From Enterobacter cloacae (GTDB lineage: Bacteria > Pseudomonadota > Gammaproteobacteria > Enterobacterales > Enterobacteriaceae), in the NCBI RefSeq assembly GCF_013375935.1, contig NZ_CP056117.1, forward strand, positions 2,728,001 to 2,792,000: DNA of 64,000 nt, given 5' to 3'. Position numbers and translations under genes: made by a program. The notes beneath the pieces are model-generated. The model was not told the DNA's origin, searched no databases, and saw only the letters and a program-made list of their open reading frames with translations. The stretch's first letter is position 1. The number at the start of each line of letters is the position of its first letter. Shown here piece by piece: positions 1 to 10,700 of the stretch.

Positions 1-2663
1 AAGCTCTCATACAGCACCCCGAGCACGATATACATCGCCACCACAGCCGCGACAATCAGCCAGACGGTGCTGCCCAGCGCGGCCTGGAACGCCAATGTAC
101 TGCCCTGGAACTGGGTCTGAATGTCGGACGGGAAGCTGAGCGCTTTCTCTGCGCCCAGAATAGCCTCCACCGCCTCGCCCAGCGAATAACCGTCCGGCAC
201 GTTGAAGGAAATGGTGGTGGACGGGAACTGATCGAGATGGTTAATCGACAGCGGGGTATGACGCTCCTCCACCGTCGCGATGGCGCTTAGCGGCACAATG
301 CCGCCGTCTTTGCTGGTCAGGCGTACCGAGTCCAGCGCGGCCAGCCCCGGCGTATTTTCCGTGTTGTGCTCCAGCACCACGCGGTACTGGTTCGCCTGGG
401 TATAGATGGTGGAGATGAGGCGCTGGCCAAAGGCGTTATACAGCGCGTTATCCACGTCGGACATGGTAATGCCGAGGCGGCTGGCGGTGTCGCGGTTGAC
501 GTTGACGTAGGCCGCCAGCCCTTTGTCCTGCCAGTCGCTGCTGACGTCAGAAACCTGCGGCAGCGCCTTCAGCCTGTCGACCAGCTGCGGCACCCAGGTG
601 CTCAGGGCCTCGAGCGAGGTGGCCTGGAGCGTGAACTGGTACTGCGTGCGGCTTACCTGGGTATCGATGGTTAAATCCTGAATCGGCTGCAGGTACAGCT
701 CAATGCCCGGCACCCGCGCCACGGCGTTTTGCAGACGCTCAATCACCGCGCTGATGCGATCGTCGCGGTCATCGAGCGGTTTGAGGTTAATTTGCAGGCG
801 CGCGCTGTTCAGCGCCGGGTTAGTGCCGTCCACGCCCACGTAGGCGGTCAGGCTTTCCACCGCCGGATCCTTCATGACGATCTCCGCCACCTGCTGCTGG
901 CGCTGCGCCATGTTCGCGAAGGAGACCGACTGCGGCGCCTGAAGCGTGCCCTGAATAATGCCGTTATCCTGAATCGGGAAGAAGCCTTTCGGGATGAATA
1001 CCCACAGCATCACGCTGAGCGCCAGCGTACCCAGCGCCACGCCGAGCGTTGCCCAGGGATGGTTCAGCACTTTCGCCAGCACGCGGCCGTAGGCGGCAAT
1101 AACGCGCTCGAACATCCGCTCAGAGGCGCGGGAGAAGCGGTTTTGCCTGCGCAGGGACTCATGGCTCAGCATGCGGGCGCACATCATCGGCGTGAGCGTC
1201 AGCGACACCACGGCGGAGATGAGAATGGCGACCGCCAGCGTGACGGCAAACTCGCGGAACAGGCGGCCGACGATATCGCCCATAAACAGCAGCGGGATCA
1301 GCACCGCAATCAGCGAAAAGGTCAGGGAGATGATGGTAAAGCCGATTTCACCGGCCCCTTTCAGCGCGGCGGCCAGCGGTTTTTCGCCCTTTTCGATATA
1401 GCGCGAGATGTTCTCGATAACCACGATGGCGTCATCCACCACGAACCCGGTGGCGATGGTCAGCGCCATCAGCGTCAGGTTGTTGATGGAGAAATCGAGG
1501 AACACCATCACCGCGAAGGTGCCGACCAGCGAGAGCGGCACCGCGACGGCAGGAATGATGGTGGCCGGGACGTTACGCAGGAACAGGTAGATGATCATCA
1601 CCACCAGCGCAATCGCCAGCATTAGCTCAAACTGGGTGTCGGTGACCGAGGCGCGAATGTTGGTGGTGCGATCCGAAAGCACCTTCACGCTGACCGACTT
1701 CGGCAGGCTTTCCACCAGCTGCGGCAGCATGGTGCGAATGCTGTCGGCGGTATCAATAATGTTCGCGCCCGGCTGGCGCTGCACGTTCATGACGATTGCC
1801 TGCTGCCCGTTGGCCCACGCCCCGAGCCAGCTGTTTTCAGCCCCTTGCTCAACGGTAGCAACGTCGCCAAGGCGGATCGGCGCGCCGTTTTGATAGGCCA
1901 CAATCAGCTGGCGGTACTCATCGGCGGACTGCATCTGGTCGTTGGCGGAGAGGGTGACCGCCCGGTCAGGGCCGTCCAGCGAGCCTTTCGCCGAGTTGAC
2001 GTTAGCGCTGCTGATAGCGGTGCGAATGGTTTCGCTGGTCAACCCCAGCGCGGCGATGGCCTGGGCGTTGAGCTTAACGCGCACGGCGGGGCGTTGGCCG
2101 CCCGCGAGGGTTACCAGCCCCACGCCGGAGACCTGCGAAATCTTCTGCGCCACGCGGGTTTCGACCATGTCTTCCACCTGCGTCATCGGCATAGCGGACG
2201 ACGTCACGGCAAGCGTCATGATCGGCGGATCCGCCGGGTTGACCTTGCTGTAGACCGGCGGGTTCGGCAGGTCAGACGGCAGCAGGTTGGTGGCGGCGTT
2301 AATGGCGGCCTGCACCTCCTGCTCGGCAACGTCCAGCGACAGCGTAAGCTGGAACTGAAGCGTCACCACCGACGCGCCGCCGGAACTCTGGGAGGACATC
2401 TGCTTCAGGCCAGACATCTGGCCAAACTGGCGCTCCAGCGGGGCGGTGATGGCGGACGTGACCACATCCGGGCTGGCGCCCGGATAGAGCGTGATAACCT
2501 GAATGGTCGGATAGTCCACTTCCGGCAGCGCCGACACGGGCAGAAAACGGTAGCCAATGATCCCGGCCAGCAGGATCGCCACCATCAGCAGGGTCGTTGC
2601 GACCGGACGTAAAATAAACAGGCGTGAAGGCCCACCTGTAGAGCTCGGCGGCATTACCTGCAT
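1..2663 (-). CDS. mdtB: MdtB, multidrug RND transporter subunit (3' end cut by window edge)
   Basis: Inner-membrane proton-driven drug pump that works as a MdtB2:MdtC heterotrimer with the MdtA adaptor and TolC. The N-terminal 887 or so residues of an expected ~1040 are present. The product starts [20 protein letters not shown], with a first membrane segment at about residues 14-36. An RND membrane segment with the paired acidic residues of the proton relay ([11 protein letters not shown]) lies near residue 408, and the reading frame runs off the window at position 1. The ATG overlaps the mdtA stop by one base (TGATG), which indicates translational coupling. mdtC, mdtD and baeSR are expected just outside. 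The family assignment is secure; the missing C-terminus cannot be judged. Confidence 0.96.
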   Translation of the reverse strand, partial: MQVMPPSSTGGPSRLFILRPVATTLLMVAILLAGIIGYRFLPVSALPEVDYPTIQVITLYPGASPDVVTSAITAPLERQFGQMSGLKQMSSQSSGGASVVTLQFQLTLSLDVAEQEVQAAINAATNLLPSDLPNPPVYSKVNPADPPIMTLAVTSSAMPMTQVEDMVETRVAQKISQVSGVGLVTLAGGQRPAVRVKLNAQAIAALGLTSETIRTAISSANVNSAKGSLDGPDRAVTLSANDQMQSADEYRQLIVAYQNGAPIRLGDVATVEQGAENSWLGAWANGQQAIVMNVQRQPGANIIDTADSIRTMLPQLVESLPKSVSVKVLSDRTTNIRASVTDTQFELMLAIALVVMIIYLFLRNVPATIIPAVAVPLSLVGTFAVMVFLDFSINNLTLMALTIATGFVVDDAIVVIENISRYIEKGEKPLAAALKGAGEIGFTIISLTFSLIAVLIPLLFMGDIVGRLFREFAVTLAVAILISAVVSLTLTPMMCARMLSHESLRRQNRFSRASERMFERVIAAYGRVLAKVLNHPWATLGVALGTLALSVMLWVFIPKGFFPIQDNGIIQGTLQAPQSVSFANMAQRQQQVAEIVMKDPAVESLTAYVGVDGTNPALNSARLQINLKPLDDRDDRISAVIERLQNAVARVPGIELYLQPIQDLTIDTQVSRTQYQFTLQATSLEALSTWVPQLVDRLKALPQVSDVSSDWQDKGLAAYVNVNRDTASRLGITMSDVDNALYNAFGQRLISTIYTQANQYRVVLEHNTENTPGLAALDSVRLTSKDGGIVPLSAIATVEERHTPLSINHLDQFPSTTISFNVPDGYSLGEAVEAILGAEKALSFPSDIQTQFQGSTLAFQAALGSTVWLIVAAVVAMYIVLGVLYES

Positions 2664-3865
2664 CAGGCTTTTGCTCCCGCGGTCCGGGCTTCCACCACCT
2701 CGACCTGCGCGCCTTCGGTCAGGCGGTCGATACCGTCGGTCACGACGCGGTCACCCGCAGAAAGCCCGGCGTCGATGACCACCGTCTGGCTGTCCTGGAT
2801 GCCGGTTTTCACCAGATGCTTGCTAACCTTGTTTTCGCCGTTGAGCACCCAGACAAAGTTGCCTTCACTGCCCATTTGCAGGGCCGCCGTTGGGATGACT
2901 ACCGCGTTTTCCTCGGTCGCAACCAGCATTCGCGCATTGACGAACTGGTTCGGGAACAATGCATCGTCCTGATTGTTAAAGCGTGCTTTCAGCTTGATGG
3001 TGCCGGTGGTGGTGTCGATCTGGTTATCCAGGCTCAGCAGCGTGCCTTCGCTCAGCTTCTTCTTGTTGGTGCGATCCCAGGCTTCCACCACCAGCGCTTT
3101 TCCGGCCTTCTGCGCCTGCACTACCGTGGCGATGTCGCTTTCCGGCAGGGTAAAGACCAGATCGACGGGATGCGTCTGGGTGATCACCACGATGCCCGTG
3201 GTGTCGCCGCTGGAAATTTGGTTGCCGATATCCACCTGCTTCAGGCCGACGCGCCCGTCAATCGGCGCGACGATCCGGCTCCAGTCGAGCTGCAGCTGGG
3301 CGCTGGCGACCGCGGCCTCGTCGGCCTTAATGGTCCCCTGAGACTCGCTGACCAGCGACTGCTGGGTATCCAGCTCCTGACGCGACACGAGGTTGGTTTT
3401 GACCAGCTGCTGATAGCGGGCTAAATCACGCCGGGCGTTGGCAAGGGTGGCTTTATCTTTCGCGAGCTGCCCCTGCGCCTGCGCGAGCGCCACCTTAAAC
3501 TGGCTTGGATCGATTTCGGCCAGCAAATCCCCGGCTTTCACCTGCTGACCTTCCTGGAAGTGAATGGCCATCAGCTGACCGTCCACGCGGCTGCGCACCG
3601 TGACGGTATTGGCGGCGGTTACGGTTCCAAGCCCGGTGAGATAACGAGGTACCGCTTTATTCACCGCCGTTGCCGCCTGCACCGGCGCCAGCGCGCCGCC
3701 GCGCATACCCTGGCGACCCCCGCCCGCCGGGCGCTGAGACGGGCTGCTGGCGCCTGCGGGAGCCGTGGAGTTCGCGGACTGACTGTGCCAGTACCAGGCG
3801 GCGGCAAGGACCACCACAAAAAGACCTGCGGCGATTGCCCAGCGGGATTTGTTACAGCCTTTCAT
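2663..3865 (-). CDS. mdtA: MdtA, periplasmic adaptor of the MdtABC efflux pump
   Basis: Membrane fusion protein that links the MdtBC inner-membrane pump to TolC. 400 residues, slightly shorter than E. coli MdtA (about 415), with the difference in the divergent linker near residues 30-50 and at the C-terminus. An N-terminal membrane anchor at about residues 9-27 is followed by a lipoyl half-motif ([20 protein letters not shown]), a long alpha-helical hairpin (about 100-180), the second lipoyl half ([20 protein letters not shown]) and beta-barrel domains. It is first in a minus-strand operon with mdtB. A BaeR-like site lies about 65-80 bp upstream, so BaeSR envelope-stress control is likely. 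The insertion sequence upstream lies beyond that site. Confidence 0.96.
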   Translation of the reverse strand: MKGCNKSRWAIAAGLFVVVLAAAWYWHSQSANSTAPAGASSPSQRPAGGGRQGMRGGALAPVQAATAVNKAVPRYLTGLGTVTAANTVTVRSRVDGQLMAIHFQEGQQVKAGDLLAEIDPSQFKVALAQAQGQLAKDKATLANARRDLARYQQLVKTNLVSRQELDTQQSLVSESQGTIKADEAAVASAQLQLDWSRIVAPIDGRVGLKQVDIGNQISSGDTTGIVVITQTHPVDLVFTLPESDIATVVQAQKAGKALVVEAWDRTNKKKLSEGTLLSLDNQIDTTTGTIKLKARFNNQDDALFPNQFVNARMLVATEENAVVIPTAALQMGSEGNFVWVLNGENKVSKHLVKTGIQDSQTVVIDAGLSAGDRVVTDGIDRLTEGAQVEVVEARTAGAKA

Positions 3866-3928
3866 CGTTATACGTTCTCATCCTGAAGCTCTTTCGGGGA
3901 ATGATACTAGTTTAGTCAGGTAACACAG

Positions 3929-3946
3929 CGGAAAAATGGAGGAAAT
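3929..3946 (-). promoter_or_regulatory. Candidate BaeR-binding site upstream of mdtA
   Basis: On the minus strand the sequence reads ATTTCCTCCATTTTTCCG. By eye it agrees with the published BaeR box (TTTTTCTCCATDATTGGC) at about 12 of 18 positions, including the CTCCAT core. It lies 64-81 bp upstream of the mdtA start codon, a sensible place for an activator. The match is imperfect and no promoter hexamers could be fixed next to it. Confidence 0.45.
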
Positions 3947-3986
3947 ATGGAACACTGTCAGGAATGGTCTGAATGGAGGTAAACGC

Positions 3987-4013
3987 AAAACGGCAACATC
4001 CGTTGCCGTTTTT
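3987..4013. terminator. Hairpin between the IS and mdtA, probable terminator
   Basis: Perfect 11-bp inverted repeat AAAACGGCAAC / GTTGCCGTTTT with a 4-base loop, U-rich on both strands. It lies between the insertion sequence and mdtA. On the minus strand it is placed to end transcription coming from yegD before mdtA, and would now also shield mdtA from promoters inside the insertion sequence. Confidence 0.6.
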
Positions 4014-4038
4014 GGTGTTTGCACCCTCTCCCTGTGGG

Positions 4039-5323
4039 TGTACGGTCCGGGGACATCGTGAACACTTGTTCGGGGACATGGTAGACACTTACAACTAAGG
4101 CATAAGAACCCGTTTATGGAGTCGCTTATGCCCTGGGATGCGAGAGATACCATGTCATTACGTACCGAGTTTGTTTTGTTCGCCTCGCAGGACGGGGCGA
4201 ACATCCGTTCCCTCTGCCGTCGCTTCGGCATTTCACCTGCCACCGGCTATAAGTGGCTTCACCGCTGGGCGGAGGAAGGGGCCGCGGGCCTTCAGGACCG
4301 CCCGCGCATACCGCACCATTCCCCGAGCCGCTCATCTGACGACATCACTGCCCTGCTGCGTATGGCCCATGGCCGCCATCAACGCTGGGGCGCGCGCAAG
4401 ATAAAGCGCTGGCTGGAAGACCAGGGGCACACTATGCCCGCCTTCAGCACCGTTCATAACCTGATGGCTCGTCACGGCCTGCTGCCGGGCACTTTACCGG
4501 GCATTCCCGCCACGGGGCGGTTCGAACATTACGCGCCGAACCGGCTCTGGCAGATGGATTTTAAGGGCCATTTTTCCTTTGGCGGGGGCCGCTGCCATCC
4601 GCTCACCCTGCTGGACGACCACTCCCGTTTTTCCCTGTGCCTGGCGCACTGTACCGATGAACGGCGCGAGACCGTGCAGCAGCAGCTGGTCAGCGTGTTT
4701 GAACGCTACGGCCTGCCGGACCGGATGACGATGGATAACGGCTCACCGTGGGGAGACACCACCGGCACCTGGACGGCGCTGGAGCTGTGGCTGATGCGTC
4801 TGGGTATCCGGGCGGGGCACTCCCGGCCGTATCATCCGCAGACGCAGGGTAAGCTGGAGCGTTTTCACCGCAGCCTGAAGGCAGAGGTGCTGCAGGGGAA
4901 GTGGTTCGCGAGCGGGGGTGAACTGCAGCGCGCCTTCGACCACTGGCGGACGGTCTATAACCTTGAACGCCCGCATGAGGCGCTGGATATGGCGGTACCG
5001 GGCTCGCGGTATAAGCCGTCTGCACGGCAGTACAGCGGCAACACACCGCCCCCGGAATACGACGAGGGCGTGATGGTCAGGAAAGTGGATATCAGCGGAA
5101 AGCTGAGCGTGAAAGGGGTAAGTCTGAGCGCAGGCAAGGCGTTCAGGGGAGAACGGGTCGGGCTGAAGGAGATGCAGGAAGACGGCCGCTACGAGGTGTG
5201 GTGGTACAGCACGAAAGTGGGGGTGATCGACCTGAAGAAAAAGTCGATCACCATGGGTAAAGGATGTTAAAAAGTGTTCACCATGTCCCCGAACACCTGT
5301 CTACCATGTCCCCGGACCGTACA
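4039..5323 (+). mobile_element. Complete IS481-family insertion sequence, 1285 bp
   Basis: The outer ends are inverted repeats: 4039 onward and the reverse complement from 5323 both read TGTACGGTCCGGGGACAT, followed by a partly matching second block. The flanks carry a 5-bp direct repeat, GTGGG (4034-4038 and 5324-5328), the expected target duplication. Each end contains two copies of a CGGGGACAT-GT-ACA motif about 30 bp apart, likely transposase-binding sites. One transposase gene fills the element. Identical outer ends and an intact gene suggest a fairly recent insertion that may still be mobile. I do not assign a specific IS name. Confidence 0.9.
4128..5270 (+). CDS. IS481-family DDE transposase
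   Basis: Catalyses cut-and-insert transposition of the surrounding element. 380 residues: N-terminal helix-turn-helix region (GANIRSLCRRFGISPATGYKWLHRW, about residues 23-50) followed by an RNase H-fold integrase core. The three catalytic residues are visible as D144 (LWQMDFKGHF), D203 (MTMDNGSPW) and E244 (QGKLERFHRS). The start at 4128 is preferred because GGAG lies 6 bases before it; an in-frame ATG at 4116 has no good ribosome site and would add four residues. The gene is intact and reads away from mdtA. Confidence 0.92.
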   Translation: MPWDARDTMSLRTEFVLFASQDGANIRSLCRRFGISPATGYKWLHRWAEEGAAGLQDRPRIPHHSPSRSSDDITALLRMAHGRHQRWGARKIKRWLEDQGHTMPAFSTVHNLMARHGLLPGTLPGIPATGRFEHYAPNRLWQMDFKGHFSFGGGRCHPLTLLDDHSRFSLCLAHCTDERRETVQQQLVSVFERYGLPDRMTMDNGSPWGDTTGTWTALELWLMRLGIRAGHSRPYHPQTQGKLERFHRSLKAEVLQGKWFASGGELQRAFDHWRTVYNLERPHEALDMAVPGSRYKPSARQYSGNTPPPEYDEGVMVRKVDISGKLSVKGVSLSAGKAFRGERVGLKEMQEDGRYEVWWYSTKVGVIDLKKKSITMGKGC

Positions 5324-5364
5324 GTGGGAGAGGGTCGGGGTGAGGGGACCAGACCGCCCCAACG

Positions 5365-6717
5365 CTAGCTAAACATCACCTGCGCCCAGCGGGCCAGTCC
5401 TGCCGTAACGGAGCCAAAGTCATCGCCACCGGCAATCGGAATGCCCGGCAGCTGTTCCGCCAGCGCTTTTTTGATAAGCGGTGAACGGGCGCTACCGCCA
5501 GTCAGGTAGATAACATCCGGCTTCACCTTGCCGTTATCCAGCGCCAGCTGTACCTGCTCCAGAATGCGCTGCAGCGGCTGGGCGAGCGCCAGCTCCAGAC
5601 CGTCCTGGGTGATAGCCGTCGCCAGATCGTCGCTGATGAACGGCAGCGAAGCGGTATGCTCAGGACGATCGGAAAGGGCAATTTTGCTCTCTTCGGCAGT
5701 ACGTACCACGCGGTAGCTCAGACGCTGACGCCACACCTTATACAGCAGCGCGACCTTCTCCGCATCCTGCGCGTCGCGCACCAGATCGTTCAGGAAACGG
5801 CCGTTGGCGGTGCTGTAAAAATCACTCTGTGCGGGCACGTCGTTGATCGCGATGGCGTTCCACCACGGCAGGATCGGCAGGGCGATTCCTTTTTCGGTCT
5901 GTCCACCCATGCCGAGCAGCGGCATCAGGCTCTTGAACGCCAGGGCGATATCCAGATCGTTACCGCCCACGCGGCAGCCGCTGTGCCCCAGCAGGCTGTT
6001 TTCGCGGTCGCGGCGGTGGTGCCACTGCGGCCCCATCAGCAGCAGCGAGCAGTCGGTGGTACCGCCGCCAATGTCCACAACCAGCACGCGTTTTTCTTCC
6101 GCCAGCGTGGCTTCAAAATCCAGCCCCGCGGCAACCGGCTCATACTGGAACACCACGTCGCGAAAGCCTGCCCGGTGCGCCGCGCGCTCGAGGATCCCCT
6201 GCGCCTGCCGGTTAGCCTCGTCGCCACCCAGCCCCTGGAAGTTGATTGGGCGACCAATCACGGCCTGGGTGATGGCGTCCGGCACCTGAGACTGGGCCTG
6301 ATTGCGGATGTGCAGCATCATGGCGCACACCAGGTCTTCGAACATCGCGACCTGCTGCGGCTTCAGCCCGCTGGCGCCCAGGAAGGATTTAGGCGATTTA
6401 ACGAAGTAAACTTCTTCCGGATCCTCAATGTAGTGTCCGAGGGAGGAGAGGCCGAACTGCACGCTGGACGGCGTAACCTCAATATCTTCTTCCCGGTTGA
6501 AGCTGACGGCCCGACGCAGAAGCGCCTGCGATTCAGCCGCGGTGGCCGGCACCTGATGGTGGCGGAACAGCCACTCGCTTACCGCTTCGCGCGTGGGCGC
6601 ACAGAGCATGGAGGGCAGCAGCGTACTGCCGTTTTCCATTTTCAGGAGCTGCGGGTGTCCGTTTTGCATGATGGCAACCGAGCAGTTTGCGGTGCCGTAG
6701 TCGAATCCAATAAACAC
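5365..6717 (-). CDS. yegD: YegD, Hsp70-like ATPase-domain protein
   Basis: Putative chaperone-like protein of the Hsp70/actin ATPase superfamily; its client and role are not established. 450 residues, equal to E. coli YegD, if translation starts at the GTG at 6717 (FIGFDYGTANCSV follows). GGGGA lies 6 bases upstream, and the open frame extends 26 codons further without a better start. Nucleotide-binding motifs are the N-terminal FDYGTANCS phosphate-1 loop, VLVVDIGGGTTDCSLL near the middle, and YLTGGSARSPLIKKAL near the C-terminus. It lacks the Hsp70 substrate-binding and lid domains. It runs divergently from alkA, and its downstream flank is the repeat carrying the insertion sequence. Confidence 0.93.
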   Translation of the reverse strand: MFIGFDYGTANCSVAIMQNGHPQLLKMENGSTLLPSMLCAPTREAVSEWLFRHHQVPATAAESQALLRRAVSFNREEDIEVTPSSVQFGLSSLGHYIEDPEEVYFVKSPKSFLGASGLKPQQVAMFEDLVCAMMLHIRNQAQSQVPDAITQAVIGRPINFQGLGGDEANRQAQGILERAAHRAGFRDVVFQYEPVAAGLDFEATLAEEKRVLVVDIGGGTTDCSLLLMGPQWHHRRDRENSLLGHSGCRVGGNDLDIALAFKSLMPLLGMGGQTEKGIALPILPWWNAIAINDVPAQSDFYSTANGRFLNDLVRDAQDAEKVALLYKVWRQRLSYRVVRTAEESKIALSDRPEHTASLPFISDDLATAITQDGLELALAQPLQRILEQVQLALDNGKVKPDVIYLTGGSARSPLIKKALAEQLPGIPIAGGDDFGSVTAGLARWAQVMFS

Positions 6718-6847
6718 GATAAATCCCCATGCCGGTGAGAAGGGGCGAGACTTTAGCGAAATGTCTGCCAGGCGACAACAGGAATATGAAAGCAAGGCGC
6801 AACGCGGTCTTTCGGTTTATGCTGAGGTGAACAAAAAAGGAGAGACG

Positions 6848-7720
6848 ATGTACACCCTGAACTGGCAACCCCCCTACGACTGGCAGTGGATGTTTGGCTT
6901 TCTTGCGGCGCGTGCGGTCACGGGGGTGGAGACCGTTACGGACGATTACTACGAGCGGAGCTTCGGCTACGAGGGGCATCAGGGCGTTTTTCGCGTCACG
7001 CCGGACTGCGCAACCCATACGCTGGCCGTGACGCTGAGCCCGGGCCTGATCCCGGTGGCGGAAACATGTCTTGACCGCATTGCCCGCCTGTTCGATCTAT
7101 CCTGCGATCCGCAGCGGATAGCGCAGACCCTCGGCGAGCTCGGTACGGCACGTCCGGGGCTACGTTTGCCGGGCGCCGTGGATGCCTGGGAGCAGGGCGT
7201 GCGCGCCATTCTCGGCCAGCTGGTGAGCGTGGCGATGGCGGCAAAGCTGGCGTCGCGGGTGGTGGCGCTGTGCGGCGAACCAATTGCGGACGCGCCGGGG
7301 TATCTCTGCTTTCCTTCGCCAGAGGCGGTCGCTGCTGCGGATCCTCTGGCGCTTAAGGCCCTCGGGATGCCGCTGAAGCGTGCGGAGTCGCTGATTCATC
7401 TGGCGAAGTCGGTAGTGGACGGTGACTTTCCGCTCTTCCCGCCTGCGGATATCGAGGCCGGGTTGAAGGCTTTACAGCAGCGGCCAGGCATCGGGCGCTG
7501 GACCGCCAGCTATCTGGCCCTGCGCGGCTGGCAGGCGAAGGATGTTTTTCTGCCGGATGATTACCTGATTAAGCAGCGTTTTGCCGGAATGACGCCTGCT
7601 CAGATCCGTCGCTATGCCGAACGCTGGCAGCCGTGGCGCTCGTATGCGCTGTTACATATCTGGTATACCGACGGCTGGTCGCCGTCAGTTGATGGCGAAA
7701 TAGCTGGTGTTAAGCAGTAG
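6848..7720 (+). CDS. alkA: AlkA, 3-methyladenine DNA glycosylase II
   Basis: Removes alkylated bases (3-methyladenine and related lesions) from DNA in base-excision repair. 290 residues against 282 in E. coli; the extra residues are at the C-terminus. An N-terminal AlkA-type domain (MYTLNWQPPYDW) is followed by the helix-hairpin-helix motif LQQRPGIGRWTASYLALRGW and the catalytic aspartate D238 in FLPDDYLIK. The start at 6848 is supported by AAGGAG just upstream. The last 36 bp overlap the 3' end of yegE tail to tail. No Ada box was identified. Confidence 0.96.
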   Translation: MYTLNWQPPYDWQWMFGFLAARAVTGVETVTDDYYERSFGYEGHQGVFRVTPDCATHTLAVTLSPGLIPVAETCLDRIARLFDLSCDPQRIAQTLGELGTARPGLRLPGAVDAWEQGVRAILGQLVSVAMAAKLASRVVALCGEPIADAPGYLCFPSPEAVAAADPLALKALGMPLKRAESLIHLAKSVVDGDFPLFPPADIEAGLKALQQRPGIGRWTASYLALRGWQAKDVFLPDDYLIKQRFAGMTPAQIRRYAERWQPWRSYALLHIWYTDGWSPSVDGEIAGVKQ

Positions 7721-10700
7721 ATCGAGCAGCTGCGCTTCTCCGATGGTATCGCCGAAGATATAGTCAATGCCGATGACTGACAGCGTGTCCATCATGATCG
7801 ACTGGTTACACGGCCCGGCAATGGTTTTTAGCCCCAGACGCTGGGCGTGACCCTGAACGATCGTTACCATCATCTCGTCCATCAGGTTGCCGTGAACGTT
7901 CGTCACCACGTCCGTATCCAGCAGCAGATAGTCTGCGGTGCTGGCGCTGAGGCGGCTGAAAACGTTGATATCGCGCCCCACGCGGGTTAACACCACCCGA
8001 CAGCCGGCGTGACGAAGCTTTTGCAGGCCCTGCTGCACGTTTTCGTCCGCATTGCTCAGCACGTCGACGGATATCATCAGATGCAGCAGACGCGCCGGCA
8101 GCGGACCGCGTGCAATCAGGTCGAGCAGTTCGTCCACCAGCGTAACGCTGGCTAAACCCGCTTCTGACAGCGGCAGCGCGACGCCCATCCCTTTCGCCGC
8201 CACCTGCGCGGCATGGGTGCGGAAAAAGTCGCTGAAAATACGCCGGTCCAGGGCGTGCAGCAGCTCCGGCTCCGCCAGCCCCGCGCGGAAGGCGTGCTCT
8301 TCCAGCACTTCGCCCTGGCTGGTCCACAGGCGCATTGAGAGCAGCCAGAAGCTGCTGCTCTCGGGCACGCGCGGCGAGGCAACGCTGCGCGCGATCATCA
8401 GCAGATGATTATCCTTAATCGTGTGCCACTGCTCGTCCAGCGACATCATGCTGCGCATGCTGTGGATCCGCTCCTGCTGGGGTTCATACACGGTGACGAC
8501 GCCGCGTCCGCTGTTTTTCGAGGCGTAACAGGCGATGTCGGCCTGCGACATCACTTCCGCGGCCAGACGATTGTTATCGTCAATCAGCGTAATACCTGCG
8601 CTGGCGCCGATGCGGTGCAGGCGTCCCTCCCAGGAAAAATGGTAGTTATTGATAGCGTCGATCAGCCGGCCCGCAATATAACGCGCGCTTTCGACGTTGC
8701 AGTCCGGGAGCAGCAGGCCAAACTCGTCGCCCCCCAGGCGCGCCAGCACGTCGCTGGAGCGCAGCATCGTCAGCATTAGCGAAGACAGCTCGCGCAGGAG
8801 GGCGTCGCCTGCCGCGTGGCCTGCCGTATCGTTCACGGCCTTAAAGCGGTCAAGGTCGATAAAGACCAGCGCGTGGCGCTGATGCGTCTCGTGTACCGTC
8901 TGCAGCAGGCGCTTAAGGTGGTTTTCGAAACTTACGCGGTTCGCCAGCCGGGTGAGGGCGTCATGGGAGGCGCTGTAGCTCAGCTGGCGCAGCATTTTGC
9001 GCGACTCGGTCACGTCCTGAATCACCAGCACCGAGCCGATATTGTGACCGTCCAGGGTGCTCAGCGGCGTGATGCTGTAGTGAATGTCGAAGCTGCCGCC
9101 GTTCCGGCAGTTAAGCACCACGTCCTGTTCGATATCGGTACGGGACATATCCCCGCTGTGGATGTTCTCCATCAGCGGGCCATTCTCGCCGAAGGTAATG
9201 TGCAGCACCTTCAGCACGGGCTGACCCAGCGCGTCGTTTTGCGTCCAGCCGCTCATCTTCTCGGCGACCGGGTTCATAAAGGTGACGTTCATGTCGATGT
9301 CGGTGCAGAGCACCGCTTCGCCGATGGAGTCGAGGGTAATGTGCAGACGCTCTTTTTCCTGGAACAGCGCCTCGTTAAGCTGCTTCACCTCGGTCATGTC
9401 CATATTGATGCCCAGCAGGCGTTCCACCTGGCCGTGTTTGTTCAGCACCCGGTTTGCCAGCGAACGAATGTGGCGAATGCCCCCCTTAACGCGGATGCGA
9501 AACTCCAGCTTGAAGGGCACCCTCGCCTGGAGGGACTCGCGCAGCACCCGTTCGGCGTTCGTGCGATCTTCCGGCACGATGGCGTCATGCCAGAGCTGCC
9601 AGGTGGGCTTGATATGCGAAGGGATCTCGTACAGCTCAAACATGCGCTTATCCCAGCTGATCACGTCCGGCTCCAGGTCCCATTCCCAGATGCCAATCCC
9701 ACCGGCTTCGTTGGCGAGCGTGATGCGCTCCATCAGGCGCTTATTCACCCACTCGGTCTGTTTCAGGTCGTTGATGTCTTCTATCTGGGCAATAAAGTAG
9801 AGCGGCGTGCCGTCGGCATGGCGAACAACGGAGACGGCCAGCAGCGCCCAGACCACCTCGCCGTTGCGGGTATAGTAGCGCTTTTCGAGGCTGTAGCTGT
9901 TGATCTCTCCGTTGATCAGCTGTCCCAGCTGTTCCAGGTCAGTATGTAAATCCTCGGGCCAGGTTAGCTGCTGAAACGTGAGCGACTGGAGCTCCGTCTG
10001 GCTGTAGCCGAGAAAATTGCAAAGCGCCTTGTTGGCCTGAAGCCACTGGCCCTCAATCCCCACCAGCGCCATACCAATCGCGGAATACTCCATCGCGTTA
10101 CGAAAACGTTCTTCACTTTCCGTAATGTGTTTACGCTCGGCGCGAAAGGCATACATCACCATCGTCATCACGTTGGCCGGCAGGAGCATCATCAGGAAGG
10201 GAAGCCACGGCGCGTTGAACGTCACCATCATGTTTGACGGCGTCATGGAGGGCGGGTTTCGCACCATCATCAGGGATACCATCATGATGGTGAATAAAAA
10301 TATCAGGAACGCTTCCATTCGCGGCAGGCGTACCGCGCTCCACATCAGCAAAACGATGATGCAGGTGAACGGCCACGGCAGCCAGGTGATGGCCGTCCAG
10401 CTCAGGGCCAGGGTGATGACCAGGGTGACCAGCGTTTCCAGCAGCAACTTCGGGTTGCGGTGACGCAGCAGGTAATGCGGTTTAAACAGCAGGCCTAACG
10501 GTACCAGCGCCAGCGCGCCGATGGCTTCTGAAAGTACCCAGAACAGAAAATTGCGCAGCGGCTCCGGGCCCGGCACCAGAAAATGAACCAGAACGCCGCC
10601 CACCAGCGGCGGCACCAGGGCGCTGCCGACGGCAAGGCGGATCCAGTCGTTGAGGTTTTGCAGCGGGTTATACCAGGGGAGCAGCTTACGCAGCAACACC

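Larger units (their letters stand above)
4022..5347. repeat. GC-rich palindromic repeat unit split by the IS
   Basis: Joining the left flank (4022-4038) to the right flank (5329-5347), with one copy of the 5-bp duplication removed, rebuilds CACCCTCTCCCTGTGGG plus AGAGGGTCGGGGTGAGGGG. This is the same dispersed palindrome seen intact at 20681-20774 and 32616-32697. The insertion point is the loop between the CCCTCTCCC and GGGAGAGGG arms. It is a REP-like intergenic element; no coding potential. Confidence 0.75.

Noticed and set aside
729..1625. 298-codon open frame on the plus strand opposite mdtB
   Set aside because: Histidine-, arginine- and glutamine-rich translation typical of the reverse of a GC-rich gene; mdtB on the other strand is a clear family member.
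5656..6738. 360-codon open frame opposite yegD
   Set aside because: Mirror of the real gene; low-complexity H/Q/R-rich protein without a recognisable fold.
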